Source of the DNA: Corythucha ciliata
Taxonomy: Eukaryota > Arthropoda > Insecta > Hemiptera > Tingidae
DNA: 64,000 bases
Direction of reading: 5' to 3'
Assembly (NCBI GenBank): GCA_038030265.1
Contig: CM075938.1
Location: forward strand, 3,945,009 to 4,009,008
Shown here: one piece after another, positions 31,491 to 43,619 of the stretch
Numbering within the stretch: position 1 is the first letter of the stretch
How the letters are laid out: the number at the start of each line of letters is the position of its first letter
Notes under the pieces: model-generated
Database searches by the model: none
What the model was told of the DNA's origin: nothing
What the model saw: only the letters and a program-made list of their open reading frames with translations
Position numbers and translations under genes: made by a program

Positions 31491-32905
31491 AGGCGCGTCC
31501 ACACTATGCCGATCGGTTAGGATCGCCCTGGTCGGGTCGGCACGGTATCCCTCGCACGCCTGGTTCTGCACGCCGTCCACACTCAAGAGTAGTGAGTACG
31601 GGGCGATCGGCTTCAGTGCACCACCAATATCCCTCCAGTTCAGTGGGCTTTGCGTTTAGTGAAGTGTGGAATTAGTTTTCATTTATTTATTTATTCAGTT
31701 TTAAAGCAATGAGTGATAGCGAAGACATATTTGTAGCTGCGGCTGCTGTTTTGATTGGAATTGCTGCCCTCGCAGGTTTTGGGTTCGCCCCAGCATTAAA
31801 AATGGCAGAAAAAAATACAGCGCCACCAAGTTCATGAGCGATTTGCTACTTGACGAAGAAGATGCTCTCAATTATGAGTACCGAAACGACGTGGGGTTCA
31901 CAAATTTCTTCAGGATGAAGAGTTCGGACTTTGAAATTTTGTTAGGCATGGTGGGAGAAAAAATTGCGAAAAAAAGTACCCATCTCAGGCAGACTATTCC
32001 AGCAAGTGAACGTCTTGCGGTCACCCTGCGTTTTATAGCATCAGGAGATTCATACCATTCACTAATGTATATGATGAAGATATCTGTAATGTGTTATGCC
32101 CTCATTGCATCCCTTCAAGATTACGTCAAGGTAAATAAATCGTAATTATTGAAAACAAGCAACTTTTAATATTGTGTAGTATTGGTCTAAAACCACATGA
32201 ATGCCCCAAAAAACGGATAATTAAAATAGCAGGAGGTCTTTAATTTTCAGTGATGGGGGGGGGGGGTTCTTGAGTGTTTTTCTGTAGGAGAAGCAATGAA
32301 TCAATGAAACATTCAGAGAGAATAGATCCTGATGACTGCTCCAGCTGATCTGAATGAAAAGATCCACTTGCAACCGATGCCAGTGGCAGCGGGGACTGGG
32401 AATATGCAGAAGAGAATTCAGGTGACGGCGATTGGGGGTATGGAGGTGATGTACACTGAGGCGATGTACGTACCTGCGGCGTAGGCTTGTACTGAAACGC
32501 ATTGTCGTATGGTCGCTGGGGGTAGTATGTAAAACGAGAAGGTTCGCTGCATTGCTCATACGCCCCCATTTCCGCCTCAAATAGAGCTTGGTTGATGGCA
32601 TTTTGCACGAGAAATCTGGTACGTGGGGAATCAAGCCGGCGAAGTTTTATTGCGACTTGCTCGCCGAACAATGAAAACTCATCTTTATTGTCGACTTTTC
32701 TTGCTTGAATGGATTTCATAAGATTAACTGCTTCATTTACGATAGGTGCGCCAGCAGAAGATAAAATTACACGCTTAGGCGGGTGAGATTTGAGGTTTTT
32801 CGGAGATTTGAATTCTTTCCGTTTGGAAGCTTTCGTAGGGGTTTCATGGACTCCCGTCCATGAATCAATCAAGGACGGAGTCAATTCAAGGAAGGAGTCA
32901 ATGTG
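31491..32905. mobile_element. PIF/Harbinger transposon remnant, right end deleted
   Basis: Begins AGGCGCGTCCACACTATGCC at 31491 after TAA (31488-31490), fitting a PIF/Harbinger end and 3-bp target site. It carries the two genes typical of the superfamily: a transposase N-terminal part (plus strand) and a BESS-containing accessory protein (minus strand), facing each other. The right TIR is absent; at about 32905 the sequence returns to Gypsy gag, with about 50 Gag codons missing. A deletion therefore removed the right end together with host-element sequence. Confidence 0.78.
31709..32145 (+). pseudogene. PIF/Harbinger (HARBI1-like) transposase, N-terminal part
   Basis: Start ATG at 31709 (MSDSEDIF), a frameshift in an A-run near 31800, then FMSDLLLDEEDALN, the FFRMKSSDFEILLGMVG helix and IPASERLAVTLRFIASGDSY, which is the N-terminal helical region of HARBI1-like transposases. 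The DDE catalytic domain is missing: the frame ends at 32145 and no catalytic motif follows, so an intron plus deletion or simple loss removed it. Confidence 0.8.
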
Positions 32906-32938
32906 GATCCAACGACTTCCGCTCCCCGTCCAAGCCAT
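32240..32938 (-). pseudogene. BESS-domain accessory protein of PIF/Harbinger (C-terminal part)
   Basis: Minus-strand frame with a BESS-type motif (FSLFGEQVAIKLRRLDS, then NAINQALFEAEMG, about 32680-32560) and a Pro/Ser-rich tail. PIF/Harbinger elements encode a MADF/Myb-like DNA-binding partner next to the transposase; this matches its C-terminal half. The N-terminal MADF domain is missing, cut at the deletion near 32905, and the first residues of the open frame are read from Gypsy sequence. Confidence 0.7.
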
Positions 32939-33720
32939 TCTCCAAACTCAGGCAGACTTGCCGCTTGATCGTCTTTCAATAACAGCGGACAAAATAATGG
33001 AAATCCAACCGGCTTTTTATCCATCAGCCCCTTCGTTCCCCGTCCTCAACGCTGTATCGCACACTGACTCCAGTTTCGCAAAACAACTCGGTGAAATTCG
33101 TCAAGAACTGGCATAGCTCAAACTCCAAAGATGTGAACACTCTCGTTCCACGCGATCCCATTCTCGTCAACGACATTCGAGCCGTTCTCGAAATTCATCG
33201 CCAGCTCCATCACGCTCGTTGTTCTGGTATCATCAAAGCTGGGGTAAAAATGCCCTTAAGTGCTCCTCACCCTGTACATTCCTTGCAAAAAACGCCCTGG
33301 ACAGTCAGTAGTAGCGGCAATCGACTGCCCATCCTAAGGACGCCGCCTTTTTCTCGTCGACCACTTGACAAAACAGCAATTCCTTCTCGACCTAGGCTCC
33401 GACCTCTGCTGCTACCCTCGTCGCCTTCTCCCAAGACATCGTCCTCGCTCCGATTTCAAACTCCTCGGTCCTCGCCGCGAATAATTCCACCATCCGCACG
33501 TACGGTACTCTTCGTCTCAGACCAGGCTTCGGTCTTCGCCGTGACATTTCATGGAATTTTATTTTCGCCGACGTGGACACTCCGATCATCGGCTCAGATT
33601 TTCTTGCCCGCACTTCTCTCTGCTTCCTCATTGTCGCAACACTCGTCTGATCGACTCAGTAACCGGTCTCTCAACACCTTGTCTTCCATGATAAACATGT
33701 CAATCGAGCGTCATAACCCT
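32905..33720 (+). pseudogene. Gypsy Gag C-terminal part and protease
   Basis: WIQRLPLPVQAILQTQADLP, then LDRLSITADKIME (capsid C-terminal region), followed in shifted frames by protease signs (LLDLGSDLCCYPRR near 33390, later DTPIIGSDFLA near 33580). Several frameshifts. The usual DTG or DSG is read here as DLGSD, so the protease is either damaged or divergent. Confidence 0.7.
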
Positions 33721-33869
33721 CACTGATTCACTTCGTAGCAAGTCGCCTTTTCACGCTCGTCCTCGCCGAATTTCCTCAACTCACCCGACCGTCTGGAACT
33801 CAACGCGTCGTTCGACATTCTACCTTCAACTAAATCAACACGACGCCTGGTCCCCCTCTCTTCTCACGC

Positions 33870-35080
33870 CCCAGACGCCTTTCTCCTGAACAACTGAAAA
33901 CAGCCAAGTCAGAATTCGACCTCATGCTTCGCAAAGGTATTATCCGCCGCTCTGACAGCCCTGCAGCAAGCTGACGCCCTTGCGGTGATTATCGCGCCTT
34001 AAGCGCCCGAACAATCCCCGTGCGCCACATACATGATTTTAATCACCAGCTCCGTGGATGCTCCGTCTTCTCCTTTATCGATCTTGTCAAGGCGTATACT
34101 CAAAGCCCAGTCAATCCATCCGACATCCCAAATACCGCCATCACGACGCCTTTCGGACTTTTCGAATTCCCTTTCATGAGTTTTGGCCTCCGAAATGCTG
34201 GCCAGACGTTCCAACAATTCATCGATGAGGTCGTCGACGACCTCGACTTTTGTTTCCCCTACGTAGACGACATTTTAGTATACTCCACCAAAGCAGACAC
34301 TCATCTCGCTCATCTCCGCGCCGTATTCGACTGCCTAGCGAGCCACGGCCTCCTCGTCAACACCAACAAAAGTGTCTTCGGTGTCAACACGATAAATTTT
34401 CTCGGATACGAAGTATCAGCTAAAGGTATTCGTCCACCTCCTGAACGCGTCGAAGCTCTCTTAAACTTCGCCAAGTTACTAACAGCCGAAGGTCTCCGCC
34501 GTTTTCTCGGTATCATGAATTTTTACCGCAGCTTTCTTCCCTCAGCCGCACAATTTCAACCACCTCTCCATTCCGCTTTAACTGGTCTTCAAGGAAAAAA
34601 CAAAATAGCTTGGACCCCAACGTTGGAGGCAGCATTTCAATCGTGCAAAGATCACCTTGCACAGGCCACCCTTCTCACTCACCCTGACTCAACAGCTCCT
34701 CTCGCTCTTTTCACTGACGCATCACAAATTGCGGTAGGAGCATCTCTTCAACAAAGTGTAGCTGATCAACGGAAACCTCTAGCTTTCTTCTCTCAGAAAC
34801 TTACCCCTCGCCAGCGTTTTATAGAGAACTCCACGCTGTGTATGCTTCAATTCAACATTTTCGCCACATCCTCGAACCACGTCCATTTACAGTTTTCACT
34901 GACCTCAAGCCTCTGATTTACGCTTTCCGACAACACAGAGACAAACTTCCTCCTATTCAAATCAATCAGCTGTCATTCATTTCCCAATTTACAACCGAAA
35001 TCCAACACGTCAGTGGTTCCGCTAACGTTGTGGCCGACGCTCTATCTCGGATCAATTCAGTTAACACCGATCCTCTCACA
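33870..35080 (+). pseudogene. Gypsy reverse transcriptase and RNase H
   Basis: RT: EQLKTAKSEFDLMLRKGIIR (about 33890), a short deletion and a stop in place of the PKKDGS block, then [43 protein letters not shown] and [10 protein letters not shown] (about 34260), [12 protein letters not shown]. RNase [19 protein letters not shown] (about 34710), frameshift, [20 protein letters not shown] and SGSANVVADALSR (about 35030). The catalytic YVDD is kept but the gene is interrupted. Confidence 0.87.
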
Positions 35081-35099
35081 CCGATTGACCTCAACACTC

Positions 35100-36230
35100 T
35101 TATACAAGAGCAAGAAAAAGACGTTGAACTCCGTGATCTTGAGAAAATGGTCAATAACTCATCACTTCGTCTCAAGCGTGTCAAAATACCAGAATCGAAC
35201 GCAACTCTTGTTTGTGACACGTCAACCCCTAACCTTCGACCCCTCCCATTTCGTCCCCTTGTCACTCCGACGCCGTCTGTTCAACTCTCTTCACAACTTG
35301 AGCCACCCAGGCGTCAAGTCTACCACTCGCCTCGTCACCGAACGTTACGTTTGGCCCCGAACTCGTCAAAACTGTCGATCGTGGACGCAATCCTGCATTC
35401 CGTGTCAACGCGCCAAAATCTCTCGACACGTACGTTCTCCTACAGGTTTCTCCCCCCCCCCCACCACATACCGCACGCTTTGAACACATCCATGTCGACA
35501 TAATTGGCCCTCTACCTCATGCAGGCCCGTACCACTACTGCCTGACAGTTGTCGACAGATTCACAAGATGGCCTGAGGTATGGCCAGTGGAAGATGCAAC
35601 TGTCAACAAAGTCGCTGAAGGGCTTCTTAATTGCTGGTTTTCTCGCTTTGGCTCACCTCTTCGAATAACAACCTATCAAGGACGACAATTTGAATCCGAC
35701 CTTTTCCACTCACTCGGATCAGTTTTTGGTGCTCACCGTCTACGCTCAACTCCTTACCACCCAAGCTCTGACGGTTTAGTCGAGCGCTTCCACCGACACC
35801 TCAAGGCTGCCATCATGTGCCACCCTTCTATGTCATGGCTACAAGCACTTCCCCTCGGCCTCCGAAGCATAATTCGTGAAGATCACACAACTTCACCAGC
35901 AGAACTTGTTTACGGTCAACCCCTTCGACTTCCCAGTGAGCTGTTGCAACTCCGCACTCCTACCCATCCTGAAGATCCCTCGAATTTCGTCCTAAAACTA
36001 CGTCGGCAGATGGAGGATCTTTGTCCAGTCCCCGCGTCAAACCAATCGTCAAAAAAACCATTTATTTTTGTAGACCTCGATACCTGTTCTCATGCATTCC
36101 TCCGCGCTGACCATACTCGCCGTAGTCTGCAACCACCCTACATGGGACCGTATCCCATCGTGAAGAGAAGCTCAAAAATCTTCACCCTCCTCGTTAACAA
36201 CAGTAGCACGTAACCGTCAACATCGACCGA
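35100..36230 (+). pseudogene. Gypsy integrase with catalytic Asp to Tyr change
   Basis: Zinc-binding region in shifted frames (CIPCQRAK near 35400), HVDIIGPLP with the first Asp near 35500, YHYCLTVVDRFTRWPEVWPV, and HPSSDGLVERFHR with the Glu near 35780. The second catalytic Asp, normally TDQGRQFES, reads TYQGRQFES (about 35670; TAT where GAT is expected). Even apart from the frameshifts the integrase would be inactive. The C-terminal part ends YMGPYPIVKRSSKIFTL near 36185. Confidence 0.85.
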
Positions 36231-36378
36231 GTCAAACCTGCTTTTATTTCACCACCAGATCCGCACGTTGCAACCATTTTGCCTCATCGCTCTCTCAATC
36301 CCTCATATAACACAACATCACTACGTCAAGTGCGCTTCGCTTCCGAGAGACATCCAGTCTCCCCGTAGGGGGCTATTT

Positions 36379-36490
36379 GTGGCGTCGTATTTTTGTTTTC
36401 GTTACTTTTAGTCATATGAATAAATGAACAGTCTTTGGAGCGGACAGTTCTTGGATCCATTGTATTAACGGAACATCGAAACCCGTCACT
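36379..36490 (+). repeat. Probable 3' LTR of the plus-strand Gypsy element
   Basis: Starts TGTGGCGTCG after a purine tract and ends near CGTCA at about 36490, just before the LINE fragment. Includes AATAAATGAA at 36419. No 5' copy exists, so the boundaries are tentative. Confidence 0.45.
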
Positions 36491-36517
36491 GCTTACCCTC
36501 CCCAGAAACTCCAGTAC

Positions 36518-37560
36518 TCAGACCCCCTGAGCCCTGGTGAATTCTAGGTCGGTCAACCTGTCTCTCCCAAATACTGCAAACCTCGCTGCCGCAAACCCCA
36601 CACACTCTCTCACTAAGTGACCCGCTGTCTCCTCCTCCACCCCACACCTCTCACATGTTGGGTCCCCTATTAGTCCCATCATGTGCAAGTGTCTCTGAAC
36701 TGCAAAGTGCCCTGTAAATATTCCTACTATCTTTCTAGTTTGCTTTCGTCCTAACCCTACCAGCCACTTTGTCGTGTTGGCATCATACCTTTTAATACCC
36801 TCTTTCGCTTGTCTGCAGTGGTCTTCTGCTTCCCACCGTGCCTGGGCTTCCGCTTTCGCCCAACCCCGGATTTCACTGAGTCCTACTTCCCTTGCTACCC
36901 CCACCACTGGTTCTGGGCCGACATATTCTGTCATGGCCCCCGTGTCTCGGCCAGTTCGTCTGCCTTCTCAATCTCCGGGATGCCAGCATGACCTGGTATG
37001 ACCTATAATGTAACCGTGTTACCCTCCGTAAGCAGTGCCGATATACTAGCTCTACAGCCCCCCCCCCCACCGCCCCCGACTGGACCACCGGCCTGGAAAT
37101 GGCCCCGAGGGCGGCTCGTCTGTCCGAGTATATCGTTATTCGCTTATTTGTCACTCCTTTCCGTCCCAGTTCAATTGCACAGGCCTCTATGGCCGCAACC
37201 TCCGCCTGGAACACCGTCGCATATTTCCCCAACGTCAGGCTCTCTGCCACCCCCATTCCGGGGATGTATATACCCGAACCCACCTTCCCTTTCCCGGTTC
37301 CAATTTTTGAACCGTCCGTAAAACACTTGATCTCTTCTGCATCCCTCCAGTCCTCCCCCCCCCTTGCCCGGTCACCCGGAATAGTTTGACCGTGATTGTC
37401 TTTGCAAAGTCCCCATGTTTTACCATTTGATCCGATCTCATGCCCGTGGACGGTGCCACTCTGAGCATGATGTGTTCTCGTATCCCCCCCGTTCCCCAAC
37501 TTCCCTGACATGCAGTCCAATCTGCTTCCCATATTTTGACGCACCAAACCGTTATCAAAA
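36518..37560 (-). pseudogene. LINE 3' fragment: RNase H and C-terminal zinc knuckle (R1/LOA-like)
   Basis: The minus strand carries RNase H (IKCFTDGSKIGTGKGKVG, then VFQAEVAAIEACAIE, then ITIYSDRRAALGA), followed after frameshifts by WLVGLGRKQTRKIVG, FTGHFAVQRHLHMMG and the zinc motif CERCGVEEETAGHLVREC (about 36640), the usual C-terminus. It is a 5'-truncated copy of about 1 kb, adjacent to the Gypsy LTR. It shows how the related LINE at 57-61 kb should have continued beyond its breakpoint. Confidence 0.82.
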
Positions 37561-39575
37561 TGAATCAGTTCCGATTAAACAAAAATAGTGCTCGTGGTTG
37601 TGTCGTCAATCCATGCAGAAAAAAAGGTTCCATCCAACGACACGATGGAATCAATAATCTAATACATGGTTTCAAGAATAAGACACCTAGCGCAGAATTC
37701 AATGTTTTTAGCTAATAAAATTGGTTCAAAACGCATTCCCGCCCCCTTAGTACATTAACGTCGGCTAGAAGTTTTTAGAAATAATCACTCTTCGCTAGGA
37801 AACAGTAAAGATAATAATGGGACGTTTTTAAAAACGCAATATTGTAATATGTATAATAATAATGGGCAGTGATTTGTTTAGTGCCCACTCGTGTTTCTTC
37901 GGGTCGCTATAAGTGTGATTTAGGAGAATTAATAGGCAGATTTTCTCTCTCATACCTTTTTTTTTTTTTTTTTTCAAGTGCTAGAGCGAGGCGAGTGCCA
38001 CCCGGCGAAAATTAAACTGGTTTCATGGTTTCATTAAAAACAAAGGAACCAGTTTTTTGGGAAGTGCGTGAGACAAGATGAAGTGAGAGAAAAACCAGCT
38101 TCATAAAATTGTTAATTTTCTCTCTTTCTTAGCCATATTATAATGATAAACAAGGAAAGGACGTATAGAAATTTTCAATTGCCCGCAATTTAATAGGTGT
38201 TTCCCAAAGAACAGTTCACTGTGATTGGTTATGTTGTTTTAATGATTTTTAATGAGACAGTTTTCGTTTTGCGCCTTACGAATCAACCCAATTTTTTTTT
38301 TTGTACAATAGCTGCGTTTGGTCTCGTCAATTAATAAATAAAAAACCGTCCAAACAAGAAAGCGTTCTCTTCACCCTGAACTATAATCAATAAATCAGCA
38401 ATTAGATCCGGAACTCGTAATTAGAAGTGTGTTTATTAAAGAGAAAATTGGATTATCACGAATAGTAAACATAAAACAAGAACGTTCGATTCTCCTTGCC
38501 AATGACCGAACGACCAATTTTGAATATTAAAATCAAGAAGATTTAGTTGTATTTACGGCTTCATATACAGTGGGTACCATCAGCTTGTTTACCAGGAAAA
38601 GGTATTCCATCGGACGATCTTAATGAGTTTTATGAAAACCCTCCGCCTGCTAATTATATATGCTATCTTGTCTTCGGAGTATTTTAATACTTTCATTAGC
38701 CATTGATTACCCCCAAATACGACAGTCTTGGCAAAGAGAAAAATGACAGGAGTTGATTAGAGTGGAAAAGAAAGTTGTTTTCAACGGTTCCTCTTCAAAA
38801 AAACACAGTTTTCAAAAAAATGAGATCAAAAGAGCAATGTGAATAACACTTGAAACAAAACGAATGACCACGAAAGGGCGAATTTCACATGATGTTAAAA
38901 TTCCACCCGAGAAAACGGACACCGTTTCTATTTTCTCTCTCTTTAACGTGGCTATACCAAGTGTGTAATTGTTTATATGATTCGGTTTTCATTTTCCCTG
39001 AATACTTCCACCAACACCACCACTATGGGGCACAAAAGAAATCCTCACTCTCCTTCTACCCCGGCCCCTTGTAATTCAACGGCTTTGAAGTCGAATAGGG
39101 CGTGTCGAGTTTATTTGTGCGTGTTTTAAGTACGGTTTACTTAGCAATTGGATTTTACAAGTTCAGAGGCTTGGAATTAAAAGGGACGACCGCGGGTTTT
39201 TGAAAGAGGAATCGCCGTTCGGTTTCGGTGAACGGGTGCTAAAGATGAGAAGAGGGAAAGAGGGGCAGACTGTTACACACAAAGGGATTTAACTCATTCG
39301 TGTGTGGTGCCTAAATATAATACGAATGCCTCAGTTCCCTCTTCATCATCTATATCCATCAAATCATAATCGTACGGTTCTTTCTCTTGAACTATAATAA
39401 TTCTTCTTCTCATTTTGACCGAAGCTCTGTGAACCAAAACGTCAATGAGTGCAAATAATTTGCCACGCGGGATAGAAACTGAGAAGAGTGTTAGAGAGTG
39501 AAGATTTTACGGCGTGAAAAGACGCACTCATGAATATTGTCCATCGGACTGTGAATATTGCTTTGGAATTCTTTA
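37561..39575. other. No gene or repeat recognised; possible unique DNA
   Basis: AT-rich, without recognisable motifs, and free of the degenerate repeats around it. A T-run lies at about 37958-37974. The 61-codon frame at 38889 shows no family resemblance and is not called. If any host sequence is present in the window, this and 13.5-15.5 kb are the likeliest places. Confidence 0.45.
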
Positions 39576-42500
39576 CAGGGGCGGAGTTAGGCTAAAATGT
39601 TTCGGGAACCGGGTAACGGGCAAAACATGTTTCAAATTTTTAGCTGGTCGGTTTCTAGGCATTTGATTGCTCGTTACTTGGCAAGTACCGCATGTATGTA
39701 TCCAGCTTTAGGAAATATCTTGACGATCCACGTGATTCACAGCTAGTTCCCGTGAGAAATATCAGTGACATTGCAAGTTAGCAATGTTGCAAAGTTGCAG
39801 TTTGCCATAGCAGGCGACTACGGATCGCGTCATTCGCTGAAAAGGCTCATACGCCTTACCCCTAACAAAACTACATCTTAGTGGTAAATACGTGCAAAAT
39901 TGTATGTTTAAAAGAACGATTTCAACGAAATTCCAAGTTTCATGGTCAATTATTTTCAAAGGCCGCGGACCCTGAGGGCGCCCATACCCTGACAAATTGC
40001 AATAGAAAGAGAAAAATATTCGTAAGTTTGCCGCTTCGGGTCCTGATTTGAGAAAAAGCGCACAAGTTTCCTGGCTGAAACAGAAAATGTCGGTTCTTCG
40101 GGAGTTAATTTCAGCAAAATTGCAACCTCCTCGAAGCAATCGTTTAAGTAAAATGGCAAGTTTTTGGGGCCTTCTTCGTGGCGGTGAAATCAACAGGCTA
40201 GCCGGCCCTAACATAGAGCCCAGAGCTTGATGAAAACACAGTAAATTGGAAGTTCTAAGGTCAAATATCCGCGGCAATGCGACTATCGGTTCTTAATTCC
40301 TGCAAAGTGGCGTGTTTCGGGTCTTGAATTTAGAAAAACGTTATTCACGGCTAAGATCGAGAGAAATCACTCATTTCCTGCAGAAATTGAAGCAAAAACA
40401 CCAATATGTCATATCTGAATGCAACTTCACTGCTAAAAAAGAATAACGGCTATAGTTCGTGGAGGACGCGAATAGAGGAATAATAGCGTTAATTCGTGGT
40501 TCAGGTTGGGCGCTAATAAAATGGCTAAACTTACAATTTATCGGATCAAAAATGGCTAAACTGGCTATTCACGCCAAAACAATAGCAAACTGATACGCCC
40601 CGACCGGTGTAACGGATTATACCACACCCCAAGACTGACATAACTGGTCATTTGCGTCCACTGACTGGCTATTCACGCCATGAAAATGGTCAAACTGGCT
40701 ATTCACGCCCTCAATTTGACAAAACGAACTCTATTCACCAAGGAAGTGATTAAACTGTATAACTCGCGTATACAAAAAATGACCAGACTGAGCCTTTCGT
40801 GGCCTTTGGAAATAGACTCAAACTGCGCTGAACGCTGTTCGCGAACCCCGTCGCAGTCCTCAAAACATGGTCAAATAATGCAATAATGCAGGTGTGGGTC
40901 TTGCGGGGAAAACACCCGTCGAGGCCCGCGGCGTCAGTGCTCCTTTGACGTGGACGAAAATAAATGTTTTGCCTTTTGTTCTTGGTTTTGGTGGACTCAA
41001 AGCCGACAGCCTATCGAGAGGGACGAGGTGCGCGCGGTTCCTTCGGGAAAATGCGCGGCTGAAATTGTGAAAAAATGAGTTAATTCGCGGCATCTAGGGG
41101 CAATTTTATTCGTGGGTTGAAATTCAGGGGCGTAGCCAGCCTTTGATCCAGGGATGCAGGTGATGTCGGTTGTTCTAAAGAGAGGCAAATAAAGCTAACA
41201 TCTTCGTTGGGAAACTTTCGTTTTAGCCTCTATTCCTGTTTTTCTTTCCACAATTGGCAATTTTCTCCCCGGTACCTAAGCGACACTTTGTCGCTTAGGT
41301 CCAGGCTTGGCCTGGACTCAAATACTCGGGGTTTCATCAACGTCTTATTTCAGAGACGTAAAAATTTAACATTTTCTAACTCAAAACTGGCGTTTTTCTA
41401 CCCAAAACTGAAGGTTTTACTCTATGTTTTATTTAAAAACTGACGATTTTACGCCACAGCAGATGTTTTACCCCTAAACTAAAGATTTCAAAACCCAAGG
41501 CTTTACCCAAAGGCTTTAAATTGATTATTTCAATTTGGAACTGGCGGGTTTAACCCAAACGGATGAAAATCGAGTGATCTTACCATGATTTTATCCCTCA
41601 AGTGGCGATTTTACTCAAAAAACGTACGCTTTCTGGCCAAAGCTAACGTGTTCCCGGACGATTTCAAGCCAAAACTGAAGATTTCACTACAATGCTGGTG
41701 GTCTTACCGTGAAACTAATTTCGTCAGTTTTCCCTCAATCAGAAACTGTTACCCTGAAACTTGAGGTTTTGAATCAAAACCGGCAATTGTTCGGCGGCTT
41801 CTTGTTGTTCGGCAATTGAAGTTTTTACCTTGAAACTGTCAACTGAAACTGACTATATCACTGCAAAACTGGCGATTTCTCCTTAAAAACCTCGAATCTG
41901 GCGATTTTAGCTCAAAATGGCTATTTTGACCCGGGTTGACCACATTATATGGGTTCAAAGTTCCGTTTTTCCTTAAGCTGAGCTTATACCCTAATCATAA
42001 ATTTAACATTTTGCATAAAAAAAAACGCTTAATCCCTCAACAACGGTTAAATGGATATTGTCGACCCGGCCCTTAAGCATAAAAATGGCGATTTTAGCAC
42101 AGGGATTGAGATGTTAGTAGGCTCTAAAATTATGATTTTGTCCAAAACATTTCTGTTCAGAGAAGCAAATTCCAAAAATTTGGCTTTTTAGAGTTGTCAG
42201 ATCTGCTAAAACGGTATTTTAGGGCGCAGAAACCGCAAAATTGGTCGTTGAATTATGTCACCCTTGCAAAATTCGTTTTGTGAGCAACAAAATCCTCGAA
42301 ATTCATTGACGACGATTATCCAGAAGGATTTATGCTTTTAGAACGTATCAAGGGGTGGGCAGCTGCCCCAATAAATTTGCGCTTTCGAGTCTAGGGGAGG
42401 GCAGCTGCCTACCTCTGCCCCCCTCTGCCTGCGCCCATGGGTCAAATTGATTTTTTAAAAAACGACTGAGAAATTGAGAAAAGTGCCGACGCGTGCGACT

Positions 42501-43113
42501 TCTACAGTGTGCTAATTCCCGCGGTTTTTGTTGCGGTTCAATTACGCGGCTAAAATCGATGTGCTGTTTTCGGGGAAAGACGAAAGTATAAAGCATAAAG
42601 CGTTAATTTGTGGTTGGACACTGCGCTCGTTTGCGACTGAAATTGAGGAAATGCGGGAGGAAATTGATTAAGAACGATGATTTTTTCGGAAAATCCGTTA
42701 CGATTTACGGATTGCCCTCATCGAAAAAAACCTATACTCGCGGTTTCGTCCGATTTGGGTGTTTTTTCCTATAACCACCGAGGGGTGGCCACACCCTTGT
42801 GCGTGCCTCCTCCTAATGCAGCAACCATGCGCCAATAACTAACCAAAAACGGTGCCATAAAAATGAGAACCTCTCCAAACTCGTCTCGATTTTCGGATTC
42901 CCTGTGTTGAGCGAACCTCCACTCGTTGGGCTACGTACGGTGCCAGAGTGAGGTGAGCCAAAATTTTGAGTTGATGTGTCTTCCCATCAATTCAGTCTTC
43001 CCATCTGTGCAGATGACAGCTTCGTGTTTAGTGTCAAAAGCTCAATAACCGTTCTCGAATCAAAAAATAATGCGGTAATCACTGTAACAAGAACCCATTT
43101 CACGGGTTACGGC
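39576..43113. repeat. Non-coding mosaic of repeats S1 (reverse), S3 (reverse) and S2
   Basis: Starts with an end-like CAGGGGCGGAGTTAGG at 39576. It holds S1-type units in reverse orientation (for example CGCGGCTGAAATTGTGAAAAAATGAG near 41050 and similar units at 42455-42660), S3 in reverse at 40480-40830 (CTATTCACGCC words) and S2 at 41370-42060. Another end-like CAGGGGCGTAGCCAG lies at 41125, and CTGCCTGCGCCCATG near 42430 looks like an opposite end. No pair with a duplicated octamer could be found. No coding sequence. Confidence 0.6.
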
Positions 43114-43289
43114 CAGTGGCGTAGGTAGGAATTTGTCCTCGGGGGGGGGGGGGATCAGATTGAAATCTCGTTGCGGTGAGGGGAGGGAGTAATTTCACAT
43201 TTTAGCCATCATTCCACCCAGCCAGAACACTCTTGAATCTGGACATCTTGCTGGCCTCATCATAGCCTCAATCTCTCAGTTAAGGGCGA

Positions 43290-43600
43290 TTTTTGTACTC
43301 TACCCGCAAATTAGCGCTTTTCTTAATTTTGGCCGAGTGTATCGTTCTTCTCAATTTCAGCCGCAGCTTAGCGGTTTTGCCCCACCCCCTCCCATAAACA
43401 ACGAATTTGCGCGTTTTCTCAACTTTAGCAGCAAAGTATCGTTTTTATACAGTGAGCGATGTTTCTTAACTATCCACGAGTTTTGGCGTTTTCCTCAATT
43501 TTAGCAGCATATTACAGATTTTTTAAAATTTTTTACCAGGGGATTAGCACATTTCTCAGTTTGAGCTACTCCAATTCGTGGGGTCGGAAATTCCATACAC
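43290..43600. repeat. Degenerate repeat S1, left part in the 10.9-kb element
   Basis: Units matching those at 5.05-5.28 kb in the same order, for example CAACTTTAGCAGCAAAGTA, then GAGCGATGTTTCTTA. Interrupted at about 43600-43620 by the BEL/Pao remnant. Confidence 0.8.
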
Positions 43601-43619
43601 AACATCAAAAGAATTGTGA

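Larger units (their letters stand above)
31291..36490 (+). mobile_element. Decayed plus-strand Gypsy element, interrupted by PIF/Harbinger
   Basis: Gag, protease, RT, RNase H and integrase of a K02A2.6-like Gypsy element in order on the plus strand. The 5' LTR and start of gag are missing (first recognisable codons near 31300). A PIF/Harbinger remnant splits gag between about 31488 and 32905. The 3' end has a purine tract (GTAGGGGGCTAT, about 36365) and an LTR-like start TGTGGCGTCG near 36379. Frameshifts and stops occur throughout, so the element is inactive. Confidence 0.85.

Noticed and set aside
39576..42445. Complete hAT-like elements starting at 39576 or 41125 and ending near 42430
   Set aside because: End-like sequences are present but the flanking octamers (ATTCTTTA, TTGAAATT against GGTCAAAT) do not match.
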